Of a DNA stretch of 25,000 nucleotides, positions 1 to 7,987 are shown piece by piece. Both the position numbers and the translations under genes were made by a program. The DNA lies in the NCBI GenBank assembly GCA_018136815.1, contig JADDIW010000043.1, forward strand, positions 1 through 25,000. Reading direction: 5' to 3'. This DNA comes from Isochrysis galbana. Taxonomy: Eukaryota > Haptophyta > Isochrysidales > Isochrysidaceae. How positions within the stretch are numbered: the stretch's first letter is position 1; each line of letters begins with the position of its first letter. Under the pieces are notes generated by a model, which saw nothing but the letters and a program-made list of their open reading frames with translations, did no database searches and was not told the origin of the DNA.

Positions 1-1412
1 AGACGTATCGCTTCGGGTGCGCGCTCGGCCGCCGCCACCCCGACATCACGCACTACCTCGTCGTAAGTAGCCGTCTCGTCGCGCTGAACCGCCGCGTGTA
101 GCCAGAGCGCGACGACTGGAGGCGGTGGCGGGAGTCCAGGCGTAGGCGGATGGGGCGGCGGTGGCGAGCGCTGGGATGCGGCGGCACGCGGCGGCGAGAT
201 CGAGGAGGGTGAGGGCGGTGCGGCGGCGCTTGGGAGCACGTAGCGTGCGCCACAGTCTGAGCAGTCTGAACCTAGCGCGCATAGCCCGTAGTCGGAGCCG
301 CGACCGCCGTCGTCGCACTGTTCGTCGTGCGCGTGGATGCAATAGTCAACGCAAAGTGTCACGCTGCCTCCGCCCTGTTCAACACCGCCATTGACAGAAG
401 CTGCGTGCAGTGCAAAGAAGTCATATGCGGCGGACTCAAAGCCTTCTGGACACGACGGTGAGCGCGTAATCTCAGCCCAGCACTCGCCTGCCTCGGATGC
501 GGTGCCGTAGATGAAGAAGCGGCAGCCAGGAGAGTTGGCACATGCCTCAGCGCAATGTGCCAGCTCGGCAAAGTGGCCGAGCCGATCATCGGCAGAGGCG
601 CACTCGACACCATGCGAGAGCAGCTTGAAGCGGACGGCGTCCGGCTCCGCCGAGCTGACGATGGTGGTGGCGAGGGGCAGGGCTCCAGCGAGAGCGACGC
701 GGTGGCCGCAGTCGGTGCAGTCAGCGCCCTCGCCGCATAGCGCATATGCGGAGCCAGCACCGCCGTCATCACACTCGCCATCGCTGGTGTGGAAGCACGA
801 GTCATCGCAGAGGAAGATATGGCCGGGGGGCACTGCAGTCGTGCCATCGCCAGCAGGTACGCTCAGCGGTGGCGGTGGAGCGGCCGGTGACAGGAGCGGC
901 CGATGGCCGCAGTCGGCACAATCAGAGCCGAGCTCGCACAACGCATATGCGGAGCCGTCACCGCCGTCGTCGCACTCGCCGTCGGAGCTGTGGAGGCAGC
1001 CATCGGAGCAGACGGCAACTAGCTCGGGAAGCGATCGGTAGCCACAGTCGGCACAATCCGAGCCGTGCTCACATACTGCCCACACGGCGCCATCGCCGCC
1101 GTCATCACACTCTCCATCGTTTGCCGCGTAGCAGTGATCGGCACAGCGGGCCGCCACAGAAGCAGAGGGTGAGGCGGTCGAGGGCGGCGAGGTGGGAACG
1201 GGCACCTGGATGTACCTGAGGCCACAGTCGAGGCAGTCCGAGCCACGAGCGCAGACCGCGAAGAGGCTTCCATCGCCGCCATCATCACATTCTCCGTCGG
1301 ACGCGGCGAAGCACGAGTTCTCGCAGGCCGTTGGTGAGGCGTCGCCCGCTGCGGCCGAGTTAAGGTCCAGGAGGAGCATGAGGAGGAGGAGACGGAGAGG
1401 GCGTGGAAGCAT
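1..1412 (-). CDS. Secreted CDDGG-repeat protein with a PAN/Apple-like module, partial (3' part outside window)
   Basis: The frame opens at the ATG at 1412 and stays open for 470 codons to the window edge, so the C-terminus is missing. Residues 1 to about 23 form a signal peptide: basic start, then a Leu-rich core and an AAAG region. Five copies of a cysteine module follow, each with the pattern CxxxC, x5-6, CDDGG, x6-7, C, x2, GxDC, x, DCG, x, R. Four precede and one follows a segment around residues 270-340 with C..C..PGCRFF...ECW spacing, which resembles a PAN/Apple-like domain. Pro/Ser-rich linkers separate some modules, and a Pro-rich stretch follows the fifth. The module resembles a reduced Lin-12/Notch-type calcium-binding repeat; I recall similar repeats in haptophyte surface proteins. 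An extracellular or cell-surface role is inferred. A GTACAT site after module 1 could be a splice donor, but reading through keeps the frame, so no intron is called. A donor-like GTAGTGCGT lies close to the left edge, so coding may end or splice there. Confidence 0.82.
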   Translation of the reverse strand, partial: MLPRPLRLLLLMLLLDLNSAAAGDASPTACENSCFAASDGECDDGGDGSLFAVCARGSDCLDCGLRYIQVPVPTSPPSTASPSASVAARCADHCYAANDGECDDGGDGAVWAVCEHGSDCADCGYRSLPELVAVCSDGCLHSSDGECDDGGDGSAYALCELGSDCADCGHRPLLSPAAPPPPLSVPAGDGTTAVPPGHIFLCDDSCFHTSDGECDDGGAGSAYALCGEGADCTDCGHRVALAGALPLATTIVSSAEPDAVRFKLLSHGVECASADDRLGHFAELAHCAEACANSPGCRFFIYGTASEAGECWAEITRSPSCPEGFESAAYDFFALHAASVNGGVEQGGGSVTLCVDYCIHAHDEQCDDGGRGSDYGLCALGSDCSDCGARYVLPSAAAPPSPSSISPPRAAASQRSPPPPHPPTPGLPPPPPVVALWLHAAVQRDETATYDEVVRDVGVAAAERAPEAIR

Positions 1413-1519
1413 GGGGGCGCTATGAGAAGTGGGAGGGTGGAAGGAGGAGAAGTGGGAGGCGAGTGGAGAGCGACTCGGACGGACTGCCAGAGAGAGAGAG
1501 AAAGAGACGACGAGAGAGA

Positions 1520-1535
1520 GGGGGGGGGGGGGGGG
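1520..1535. repeat. Sixteen-G homopolymer upstream of the CDDGG-repeat gene
   Basis: A run of 16 G on the + strand, read as C on the coding strand of the leftward gene, about 110 nt upstream of its ATG. It sits in a GA-rich stretch. Similar C-runs on the coding strand precede several other genes in this window. Confidence 0.9.
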
Positions 1536-2618
1536 AGAGCGGGGGCCGGGGAGACTTGATTGGGCATTTCAGTAGAAAAGTGAACTGTTTGGAGAACGAA
1601 GGCGGCGTGGGGGAGAAGAGACTAGCTTCAAGGTACAAGTAGTCCCGCCGGCAAGGAAGGAAGAAGGAGCCGAGTCCCTCTCATCTCTCATCAGACGGAA
1701 GGGCCTATAAACTTAGTTCTCGTCCGATGTGCGATGTGCCGGGCGTCGCTCGTCCCCCTGGTTCCCTTGTTTGGCCCAGCCTATTTTGGGCCCAGTGACT
1801 GTGAGAAGAGCGGTGTAGAACAGAGTAACCATTGGAGGCTAGCTAGCGAAACGAGTCGGTGACGATACCACGTTACCACACCGTACTACGGAGTCCGGAG
1901 GAGTAGGAGTAGAACCACTCCCACAAAACAACTCAGGCTAGACACTCCCCCACCCCCACCCCCACAGCGATATCGTTGCACAAACTCAAACTTTTTCATT
2001 GAGAAGAGAAGAACGGTGACGCTGGAAGGTTGTCTTGTCAAGCAAGGCATTCAGTAAAAATGTCGGCGGTCATCATCGAAGTAGATATCCAGTGTGGGAC
2101 AGAGATGTGATGGTGATGGAGAAATTGAAATTGTTCTCGAGCATATAGCAGCCAGCGAACATAGTGGCGAGTACGAGCCGTTACTCCGGGGTTCTTGCCG
2201 ATCGAGTCGCGAGTCGCTGAGTTGTCAGTGAAGAAGATGCGGATAGGAAGTTGCTGGGGGTTGTCAAGAAATTCAAACAGATGGAGAGTAAATTGAATGA
2301 AGGTTCCGAGCGGCTAGCGCATTTACAGGGTGGGGGAGGTACAGCGCGCGCCAAGGGGAGCATGCCAAAGCATGCTGACCGACCGCGCGCGAGCGCGCGA
2401 GCGCGGGGCATGCGCACAGAGACAGAGAGAGGGAGGGCAGCACAAACAAAGAGAGAGCAAGCAAGTGCATGTGAAGATGAAGAGGCCAGGGTGGTGGGCG
2501 GGGGGAGAGAGGCAGGGGATGGGGGAGGGGGAGAGCGGGCGCGCCTTTCGCGCGCAGCCTCGTTCCCGCTCCTCTAGGAGTTTTGTTTTCAATTTTATTT
2601 TCAACTTGTCGCCCTAGG

Positions 2619-2683
2619 CACTGACATCAGTGTATCAGCTCCCCAGGAGCTGATACTGATGCATCAGTACTGATACCAGTACT
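2619..2683. repeat. Cluster of four adjacent or overlapping hairpins
   Basis: Four inverted repeats lie end to end: 2619-2632 (CACTGA/TCAGTG, 2-nt loop); 2632-2656 (GTATCAGCTCC/GGAGCTGATAC, 3-nt loop); 2655-2668 (ACTGATGCATCAGT, a perfect palindrome); and 2666-2683 (AGTACTG/CAGTACT, 4-nt loop). All share the CTGATAC/ATCAGT theme. It could be the remnant of a small inverted-repeat element or a structured regulatory site. It is not followed by a T-run in the way of a bacterial terminator. Confidence 0.85.
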
Positions 2684-2728
2684 GACAGCCCAACTAGGAC
2701 CGCTTTTCTTTGGTGTATTTCGTATTTC

Positions 2729-2957
2729 CTCAATCCTGACTTCTTACTTTTTCATTTTTACACCTTGAGAAGTTAAAATAGTATTTGACCGCCCTAATGT
2801 GGGCTGTTTATTTATGGTCTCCGGCTGGGGATTATCATCGTCATCTCCGGCTGAGGCTCGTTCCCACCCACCCCCTCACCCCCTCCCCGCCCCGTGGGGG
2901 GCTCCGTCAGAGATTAGAGGCCACCCCCCCACTTGTCCTTGTCCTCACGGTCAAAAA
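2729..2957. repeat. AT-rich dispersed repeat, copy 1 (second copy near 13.88-14.08 kb)
   Basis: Three blocks are shared with 13876-14075: CCTCAATC(C/T)TGACTT...AGAAGTTAAAA (2729-2780), TTTGACCGCCCTAAT (2784-2798) and CTCACGGTCAAAAA (2944-2957). The order of the first two blocks differs between the copies, which suggests a tandem or rearranged unit. No coding capacity is visible. Confidence 0.6.
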
Positions 2958-3390
2958 GCACTTTTATTTTTGGCGTGCTGGTACGGACGAATCTCGCAGA
3001 CGCCAGGCGATGGGGCGGCTGCGACCCTCACCGCCCCTGTGGGGGATGCCCGAGGCCCGAGGTGGCCGGCTCGGCTCTGCGCCGAGACGCGGTTGCCTCG
3101 GATTCCTCTCGATTCCCTTCTCCTGCATCTCGCACGCTCGCCTTGAGAAATTTCTGAGAGATGCTCCGCGACCTTCGCTTTGGGGGCTGTGCCGGTGGAG
3201 GCGACCCCAGATTCACGTAGAAGAGCCGTCAAGTCAGAGGGAAGTCGACGTCGCGGCCTGAGCGGCAGCCACCCCGGAGATGGGTCTCCGAGCGGCTCCC
3301 CCCTCTCTTCCCGGTCGCTTCCTGGAAACGAACGCCCCCGCCTCGGTCGAAGGGCGAGCCGCCGGGGCGACCCCTTCCACCGCATCGCCC

Positions 3391-3600
3391 GCCCCCCCCC
3401 CCCCCCCCCCTTCCCCATCATCTCTATACCCCCTGATCCCTGAAGGTCCCAAGGTCCCCCCTCCCCCCCCCCCCCCCCCCTTTCCCTCCCCCGGCTCCAG
3501 GGAGAGACGCCCAGACGCCCAGACATCCCCCCCCCCCGCCCCCCTCCCCGCCCCCGCCCCCCCCCCCCCCCCCCGCGGCTCCCGCGGCCCCCGCCCTGCG
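3391..3600 (+). repeat. C-homopolymer tracts upstream of the triple NTF2-like gene
   Basis: Runs of 19 C (3392-3410) and 18 C (3463-3480) and several shorter ones fill the 320-110 nt before the ATG at 3711, followed by a pyrimidine-rich leader. The long Pro-rich or Gly-rich frames across this stretch are by-products of the composition. It probably marks a core promoter or 5' UTR region; that is inference. Confidence 0.7.
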
Positions 3601-3710
3601 AAGGACGCCGAATCTCGTCCCCCAGTTTCCATCTCTCGACCTCCGAACGACCCACGCCCGGCTCCTCCTCTCCTTCTCCTCCCTCAACCCCCTAGCTACT
3701 TTCCTCCACT

Positions 3711-5438
3711 ATGCTCTACCTCGCCTCGCTCGTCACCACCGCGTTGATACTCCAACCGCAGGCTGCACTCTACACGCCGACCACCCATGGTGTCTCGCGC
3801 TCCTTCCCCGCGATGAGCCTCGCAGAGAAGGAGACCACCAAGGAAGTCCTCACCGCCTCCGACCTCGTTGGCAAGGTTGTCCCGACCAAGACAGACTCCT
3901 CCCTCCTAGTGACCGAGGCCGAGGTGCGCGCCGCGCAGTCGCGATGGGCCAACGCTATCAAGACGATCAGCAGGACGTATCTCGACGGCGGTGACTACGT
4001 TCAGGCGGCTGCAGATGCTGCGGATGAGCTCTATGGCTATGGCCGCTCGGCGGTCCTCTTCAAACCGACCAAGTGCGCCACGAACCAGTTCCGCCCTACC
4101 GCCAATGAGGCCATGTCTTACTTCGTCGGCAACGATGCAGTTGATGGCGGCTACAAGGAGGACGCCGGTTTCGCCATTAACGGTGGCAAGGGCTGGTCTG
4201 ATGTTGTGTTCGACAACCACAAGATCGAGGTCCTTGGTGATTGCGCCATAGCTATGGGCAACTACTACTTCACCGACGCCTCTAACGACAGCAAGGTCAA
4301 GGTCGAGTACACCTTCGGTTACAAGAAGAACGATGACGGCAAGCTGCGCATCTTCCTCCACCACTCGTCCGTGCCTTTCGGTGCTCTCGCCCCTCCAGCG
4401 GTGACTGAGGCTGAAATTCTTGAGGTGCAAAACAAGTGGGCAAATGCTATCAAACACATCTCCGCAGTCCATAAGGCGGGCGGTGACTTTGTCGGTGCCG
4501 CCGGCGAGGCAGCTGGCGAGCTTTACGGTTATGGTCACGGCGATGTGCTCTTCAAGCCCACCAAGTGCGCTGAGCAGCAGTTTCGTCCCACTGCAGACGA
4601 TGCCATGTCCTACTTCGTGGGCAATTCCAATGTGAAGAATGGCTACAAGGAGGACGCTGGTTTCGCGATCAATGGCGGCAATGGGTGGGCGGATGTCAAG
4701 TACATGAACCACAAGGTCGAGATCCAAAATGGTGTCGGGATTGCGATGGGTAATTACGACTTTACCTGCGCCACCACTGGCTCTGTGACCCGAGTTGAGT
4801 ACACCTTCGGCTACAAACGTTGTGCCGACGGCAAGGTGCGTATCTTCCTCCACCATTCGTCGGTCCCTTTCAAGACGGCTGCCACGCCGTCCACGTCTTT
4901 GCTTAAGGCCGCCCCCGTCACGAAGGAGGAGGTTCTCCAGGTGCAACAAAACTGGGCCAACGCCATTAAGTCCATCTCGGCTGTGCACAAGGCGGGTGGC
5001 GACTTCGTGGGTGCGGCTGCCAATGCCGCGGGTGAGCTTTATGCATACGGTCACAGCAACGTTCTTTTCAAGCCGACCAAGTGCGCCGAGGTGCAATTCC
5101 GCCCGACAGGGGAGGATGCCATGTCCTACTTCGTCGGCTGCAATGCTGTCGACGGCGGCCACTCTGAGGACGCGGGATTCGCCATCAACGGCGGCAAGGG
5201 TTGGGCTAACTGTGTATATGACAATCATCAGGTCGAGACTGTTGGGAACATCGCAATTGCGATGGGCAACTATTACTTCACATGTGCCACGACCGGCAAT
5301 AAGGTGAAGGTCGAGTACACCTTCGGCTACCGCCGCTGCGAGGATGGCAAGGTCCGCATTTTCCTTCATCATTCCTCTGTGCCCTTCCAGGTGCCGAAGA
5401 GGAGCCTTCTCAAGAAGATCGCTTCTGTCTTCAGCTAA
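3711..5438 (+). CDS. Plastid-directed protein with three tandem NTF2/SnoaL-like domains
   Basis: A single exon of 575 codons. Residues 1-20 form a hydrophobic signal peptide ending QAAL-Y, followed by a basic, Ser/Thr-containing stretch to about residue 35. This resembles the bipartite leader of complex plastids, although the +1 residue is not the usual Phe. Three copies of a ~157-residue domain follow at 68-223, 231-387 and 403-559. Each has WANAIK near its start, then VLFKPTKC, QFRPT, AMSYFVG, EDAGFAINGG, AMGNY, VEYTFGY and a closing IFLHHSSVPF. The ending in ...LHHSS and the overall layout fit the NTF2 superfamily, near SnoaL-like and CaMKII-association-like domains. A ligand or enzymatic role cannot be read from the sequence. 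Copies 2 and 3 resemble each other most (ISAVHKAGGDFVGAA shared), and both have Cys residues absent from copy 1. The protein ends in a short basic tail. Confidence 0.85.
   Translation: MLYLASLVTTALILQPQAALYTPTTHGVSRSFPAMSLAEKETTKEVLTASDLVGKVVPTKTDSSLLVTEAEVRAAQSRWANAIKTISRTYLDGGDYVQAAADAADELYGYGRSAVLFKPTKCATNQFRPTANEAMSYFVGNDAVDGGYKEDAGFAINGGKGWSDVVFDNHKIEVLGDCAIAMGNYYFTDASNDSKVKVEYTFGYKKNDDGKLRIFLHHSSVPFGALAPPAVTEAEILEVQNKWANAIKHISAVHKAGGDFVGAAGEAAGELYGYGHGDVLFKPTKCAEQQFRPTADDAMSYFVGNSNVKNGYKEDAGFAINGGNGWADVKYMNHKVEIQNGVGIAMGNYDFTCATTGSVTRVEYTFGYKRCADGKVRIFLHHSSVPFKTAATPSTSLLKAAPVTKEEVLQVQQNWANAIKSISAVHKAGGDFVGAAANAAGELYAYGHSNVLFKPTKCAEVQFRPTGEDAMSYFVGCNAVDGGHSEDAGFAINGGKGWANCVYDNHQVETVGNIAIAMGNYYFTCATTGNKVKVEYTFGYRRCEDGKVRIFLHHSSVPFQVPKRSLLKKIASVFS
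3912..4379 (+). repeat. NTF2-like domain copy 1
   Basis: Encodes residues 68-223. It is the most divergent copy: ISRTYLDGGDYVQAA replaces ISAVHKAGGDFVGAA, and FTDASNDSK replaces FTCATTG. Confidence 0.8.
4401..4871 (+). repeat. NTF2-like domain copy 2
   Basis: Encodes residues 231-387, separated from copy 1 by only about seven residues (GALAPPA). Confidence 0.8.
4917..5387 (+). repeat. NTF2-like domain copy 3
   Basis: Encodes residues 403-559, joined to copy 2 by a 15-residue Ala/Thr/Ser-rich linker. Confidence 0.8.
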
Positions 5439-5931
5439 GTCGCGGGTTGGGCTCCACTACGTTATTGTGTTTTCATTACTCCGACGCGAGCAAATCTTCG
5501 AGGTCCCATCCTCTGGCAACTCGATGCCACGGAGTGATTGGGCTTTGACTTGCGTCAGTCCAGCTGTACTTCAAAAGTTGGAGGGTCTTTCCCATGATGG
5601 CGGTTCGAAACCGAGTCCGCCTACCATTCCTTATCATTGCATCCTGTGTGTACACTAAACACAGAGGCTCTTTACGAGCATTTCCTTTCCCGATTTTCAG
5701 ATTTTGTGTGCTTGCATGTTCATGCTTCCCGTCCTTTTGTGTGCTTGATGTGAGGGCGTGAGCACTTCCGGCACGATGTGCCGAGTTTTTTCGATTTTCG
5801 AATATTTTGTGTACATGTTATTGTTAACCCTTACTGCCGCCGCGCCCAAATGTGCCCTTCAAGTCGGGTGTTTCAGTTAACAACAACCGCGGGCCACCTA
5901 CAGGCAATTGATGCCAAAGGGGTTGGTTGCC
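5439..5931 (+). other. 3' flank of the NTF2-like gene
   Basis: T-rich non-coding sequence, especially TTTTGTGTG-type stretches from 5700 to 5820, as expected of a 3' UTR and termination region. No gene or clear canonical polyadenylation hexamer was recognised. Confidence 0.5.
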
Positions 5932-7488
5932 GATAATAATAAAACAACTGAGCGTTAGTACCACTACTCCCACTAGCCCGGTACTATCACAGCCAAGTTG
6001 TTCCGTCATACCGTCATATGACACGGAATTGATATCATATGATACTTGCTCCAAACTTTAAAATGGCGCCGCCCCCACTCCACGGCGGTGTGATACTCGT
6101 CATCGCCGTCGTCGCCGCCGCCATCGTTGCTGCACATCAGGTTGGCGGCCATTGGGGGGGGGGCGGGGGGGCTCGGAGCTGGGAGCGCCGGTATTTCCGT
6201 ATTTCCCGCGCGCCGAACTTGTACGAGTAAAACTAGTTGAATTGTAGCCTCTAGTCTTGTCATATGACACTCAGTATCAGGTCTAGAGCAACTAATACTG
6301 AGATATATATGATATCATATATGACAGAACAACTTGGCCCCTCAGCGCAATTGAGGCGGACCGACCGACCTACGTCGGGCGACTCTCCAGGAAAAAGCAC
6401 CGGGGGGGGGGGGGGGGGAGGGACCTCTCGTCAACAAAGAAGAACGGCCCTTACAGCTCTCGCCGCGAGCGATCCTTGAGAAATAAGAGACTGCGCCTCG
6501 ATCGAGGTACCTGCCACAAGGGTCCCCATAGGCGTCTTGAGTCTCTCCCTCCTCATCCCCCTCCTGTCGCCAGCCGCCCCTCTCCGCCCGCTTGCTAACG
6601 CAAACGGGTCTCGTTTCTCACCACACTCCATCGGGGGGGTTGCAAATCCCCCCCTCTCCCTCGCTTCGCTCTCATCCACCTCTCTCCGCCTCTCCTCACG
6701 TGAAGAGAAGTCCTATTTGGACTTAGGAAGTGCAAAGAGAGGTCAAAGGGGGGCGAGAGACAAGGGGACCACCGGTGATAGTGCCAAATGCTGGTCATGC
6801 AGGGCGAGGATGGTGGCAGGTATCTCGAGGCGCAATCTTTTGATTTTTCGAGGACAGCTCGCGGCGAGAGCTGTAAGGGTCGTTTCTTTTCATGACGAGA
6901 GGTTGCTGGAAACAACAGAAGCTAGACTCAACCCGATCGCACACAGCGCGGCCAGGTAGGCACGCACGACGTCAACGACAACATCAACAGGCCTGCCCGG
7001 ACCCCACACTCTGAACCAGGCCTCAGGTAGCGCACCGTGGCCGGACCCCGGAAACCGAAGAAAAAGGAAAGAAGGGGGGCAAGGGAAGAGGTGGAGGGAG
7101 GGAAGATAAGGGCGGTGTGAATAGAGAAGGGGAGTCCCGTAATCAGTAGGTGTGTAGCCCCGAAATCTTCAGATGGTTTTTTTTTCATGACGAGAGGTTC
7201 CCCCCCCCCCCCCGGTGCTTTTTCCCGGAGAGTCGCCCGACGTAGGTCGGTCCGCCTCAATGGCTTTTCGCCCTTATTGTACCCCTTGTGGGGGGAGCTA
7301 TAATGGGAGCCGGGGATATATATGCGAGGGGGGAGATTCGAGGGGGTGCATATATGCGTGTGTGTCTGTGAGTCAACACACGTCAAGGCGTACGGGCAGG
7401 TGCGCTGAGGGGTGTCGTGGTAGTACCGGGCTAGTGGCTAGTGGCAGTAGTGGTACTAACGCTAACGCTCAGTTGTTTTATTATTATC
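5932..7488. mobile_element. Inverted-repeat element A, about 1.56 kb, non-autonomous
   Basis: The left end (5932-5990) begins GATAATAATAAAACAACTGA. The right end (7417-7488) is its reverse complement over about 60-70 nt with few changes. Inside, the GAGGCGGACCGACC/CGACGTAGG/AAAGCACC-poly(G) block occurs directly at 6350-6420 and inverted at 7200-7260. The block ACGGCCCTTACAGCTCTCGC...TACCTGCCAC occurs directly at 6443-6516 and inverted at roughly 6818-6886. The arms are therefore long inverted repeats broken by insertions. A further directly oriented copy lies at 20.18-20.6 kb. No transposase frame and no obvious target-site duplication were found, so it is best seen as a non-autonomous inverted-repeat or foldback element. 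Confidence 0.7.
5992..6338. mobile_element. Nested inverted-repeat element (about 347 bp) inside the left arm of element A
   Basis: It begins GCCAAGTTGTTCCGTCATA at 5992 and ends with the inverse (ATATGACAGAACAACTTGGC) at 6338. It carries internal GTCATATGAC and GATATCATAT palindromes. The right arm of element A (7395-7430, inverted) reads straight through the same junction, from GGTACTACCAC to CCCCTCAGCGCA, without this insert. That is an internal empty-site comparison. There is no coding capacity beyond short frames. Confidence 0.75.
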
Positions 7489-7987
7489 TTTCCCCCATCA
7501 GCCATCAGGCTGAAGGAGTGGAGAGAGGGGGAGGCTTGTGGCCCCCGACATGTGTACTTGGGGTTAGAATCGTAGAAGATGTGGATCTTTTGGGGGCGGC
7601 CTGCCATGGCCATAGCGCGCGGCCGCCTCGTTTTTGGAGCGCTTTTTGCGTACGTTGATATGCTCCTTAAACACGCCCTAAACACAACGCTTGCGTTCAT
7701 GCTGTGCATCGTGCATCCCATATGCGCATACAATGCCTCTTCGATTGTGTTGGTAAGTTGCACGTGCATGTGCCTACCGTCTTAGCGCAGCGCGTCGCAG
7801 CCGTAGCGTTCCCGTTCGAGCTTTCCGCTCAACCTAGGGAGATTCTGGTATTGGGGTCTTGAGAACGGGGGGTGTAGGTGGGTTTAGGAAGGAGGGCATC
7901 AAGTTAGCAGCCCCACCCAATGGCATTGAGAAAAAAGACGGAGATAAGACGGAGAGCCTCGCTCGATGCCCTACTCAACAATGTCGT
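7489..7987. other. 3' flank of the glutamyl-tRNA synthetase gene
   Basis: Non-coding sequence downstream of the leftward synthetase stop codon. The small frames here match nothing I recognise. Confidence 0.45.

Larger units (their letters stand above)
1536..3390. other. Intergenic region between the divergent CDDGG-repeat gene and NTF2-like gene
   Basis: I see no gene here. The open frames between 2181 and 2617 and between 2785 and 3400 come from low-complexity GA/GC-rich or C-rich DNA and match no family I know. The stretch holds a CCCCCAC-type tract near 1948, an alternating purine/pyrimidine GCGCGC patch near 2385-2405, a hairpin cluster at 2619-2683 and AT-rich sequence at 2700-2815 that recurs near 14 kb. 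It must contain the promoters of the two divergent flanking genes, but no convincing TATA box was found. Confidence 0.6.

Noticed and set aside
3280..3747. Long Pro-rich (+) and Gly-rich (-) frames before the NTF2-like gene
   Set aside because: They are products of C/G homopolymers, with no domain and no continuity into ordinary coding sequence.
3906..5372. 488-codon frame on the minus strand opposite the NTF2-like gene
   Set aside because: It is the antisense shadow of a GC3-biased repeat gene; the + strand frame has a leader, conserved repeated motifs and a proper stop.
5590..5625. GGTTCGAAACC resembling a tRNA T-loop
   Set aside because: No cloverleaf arms or acceptor stem can be built around it.
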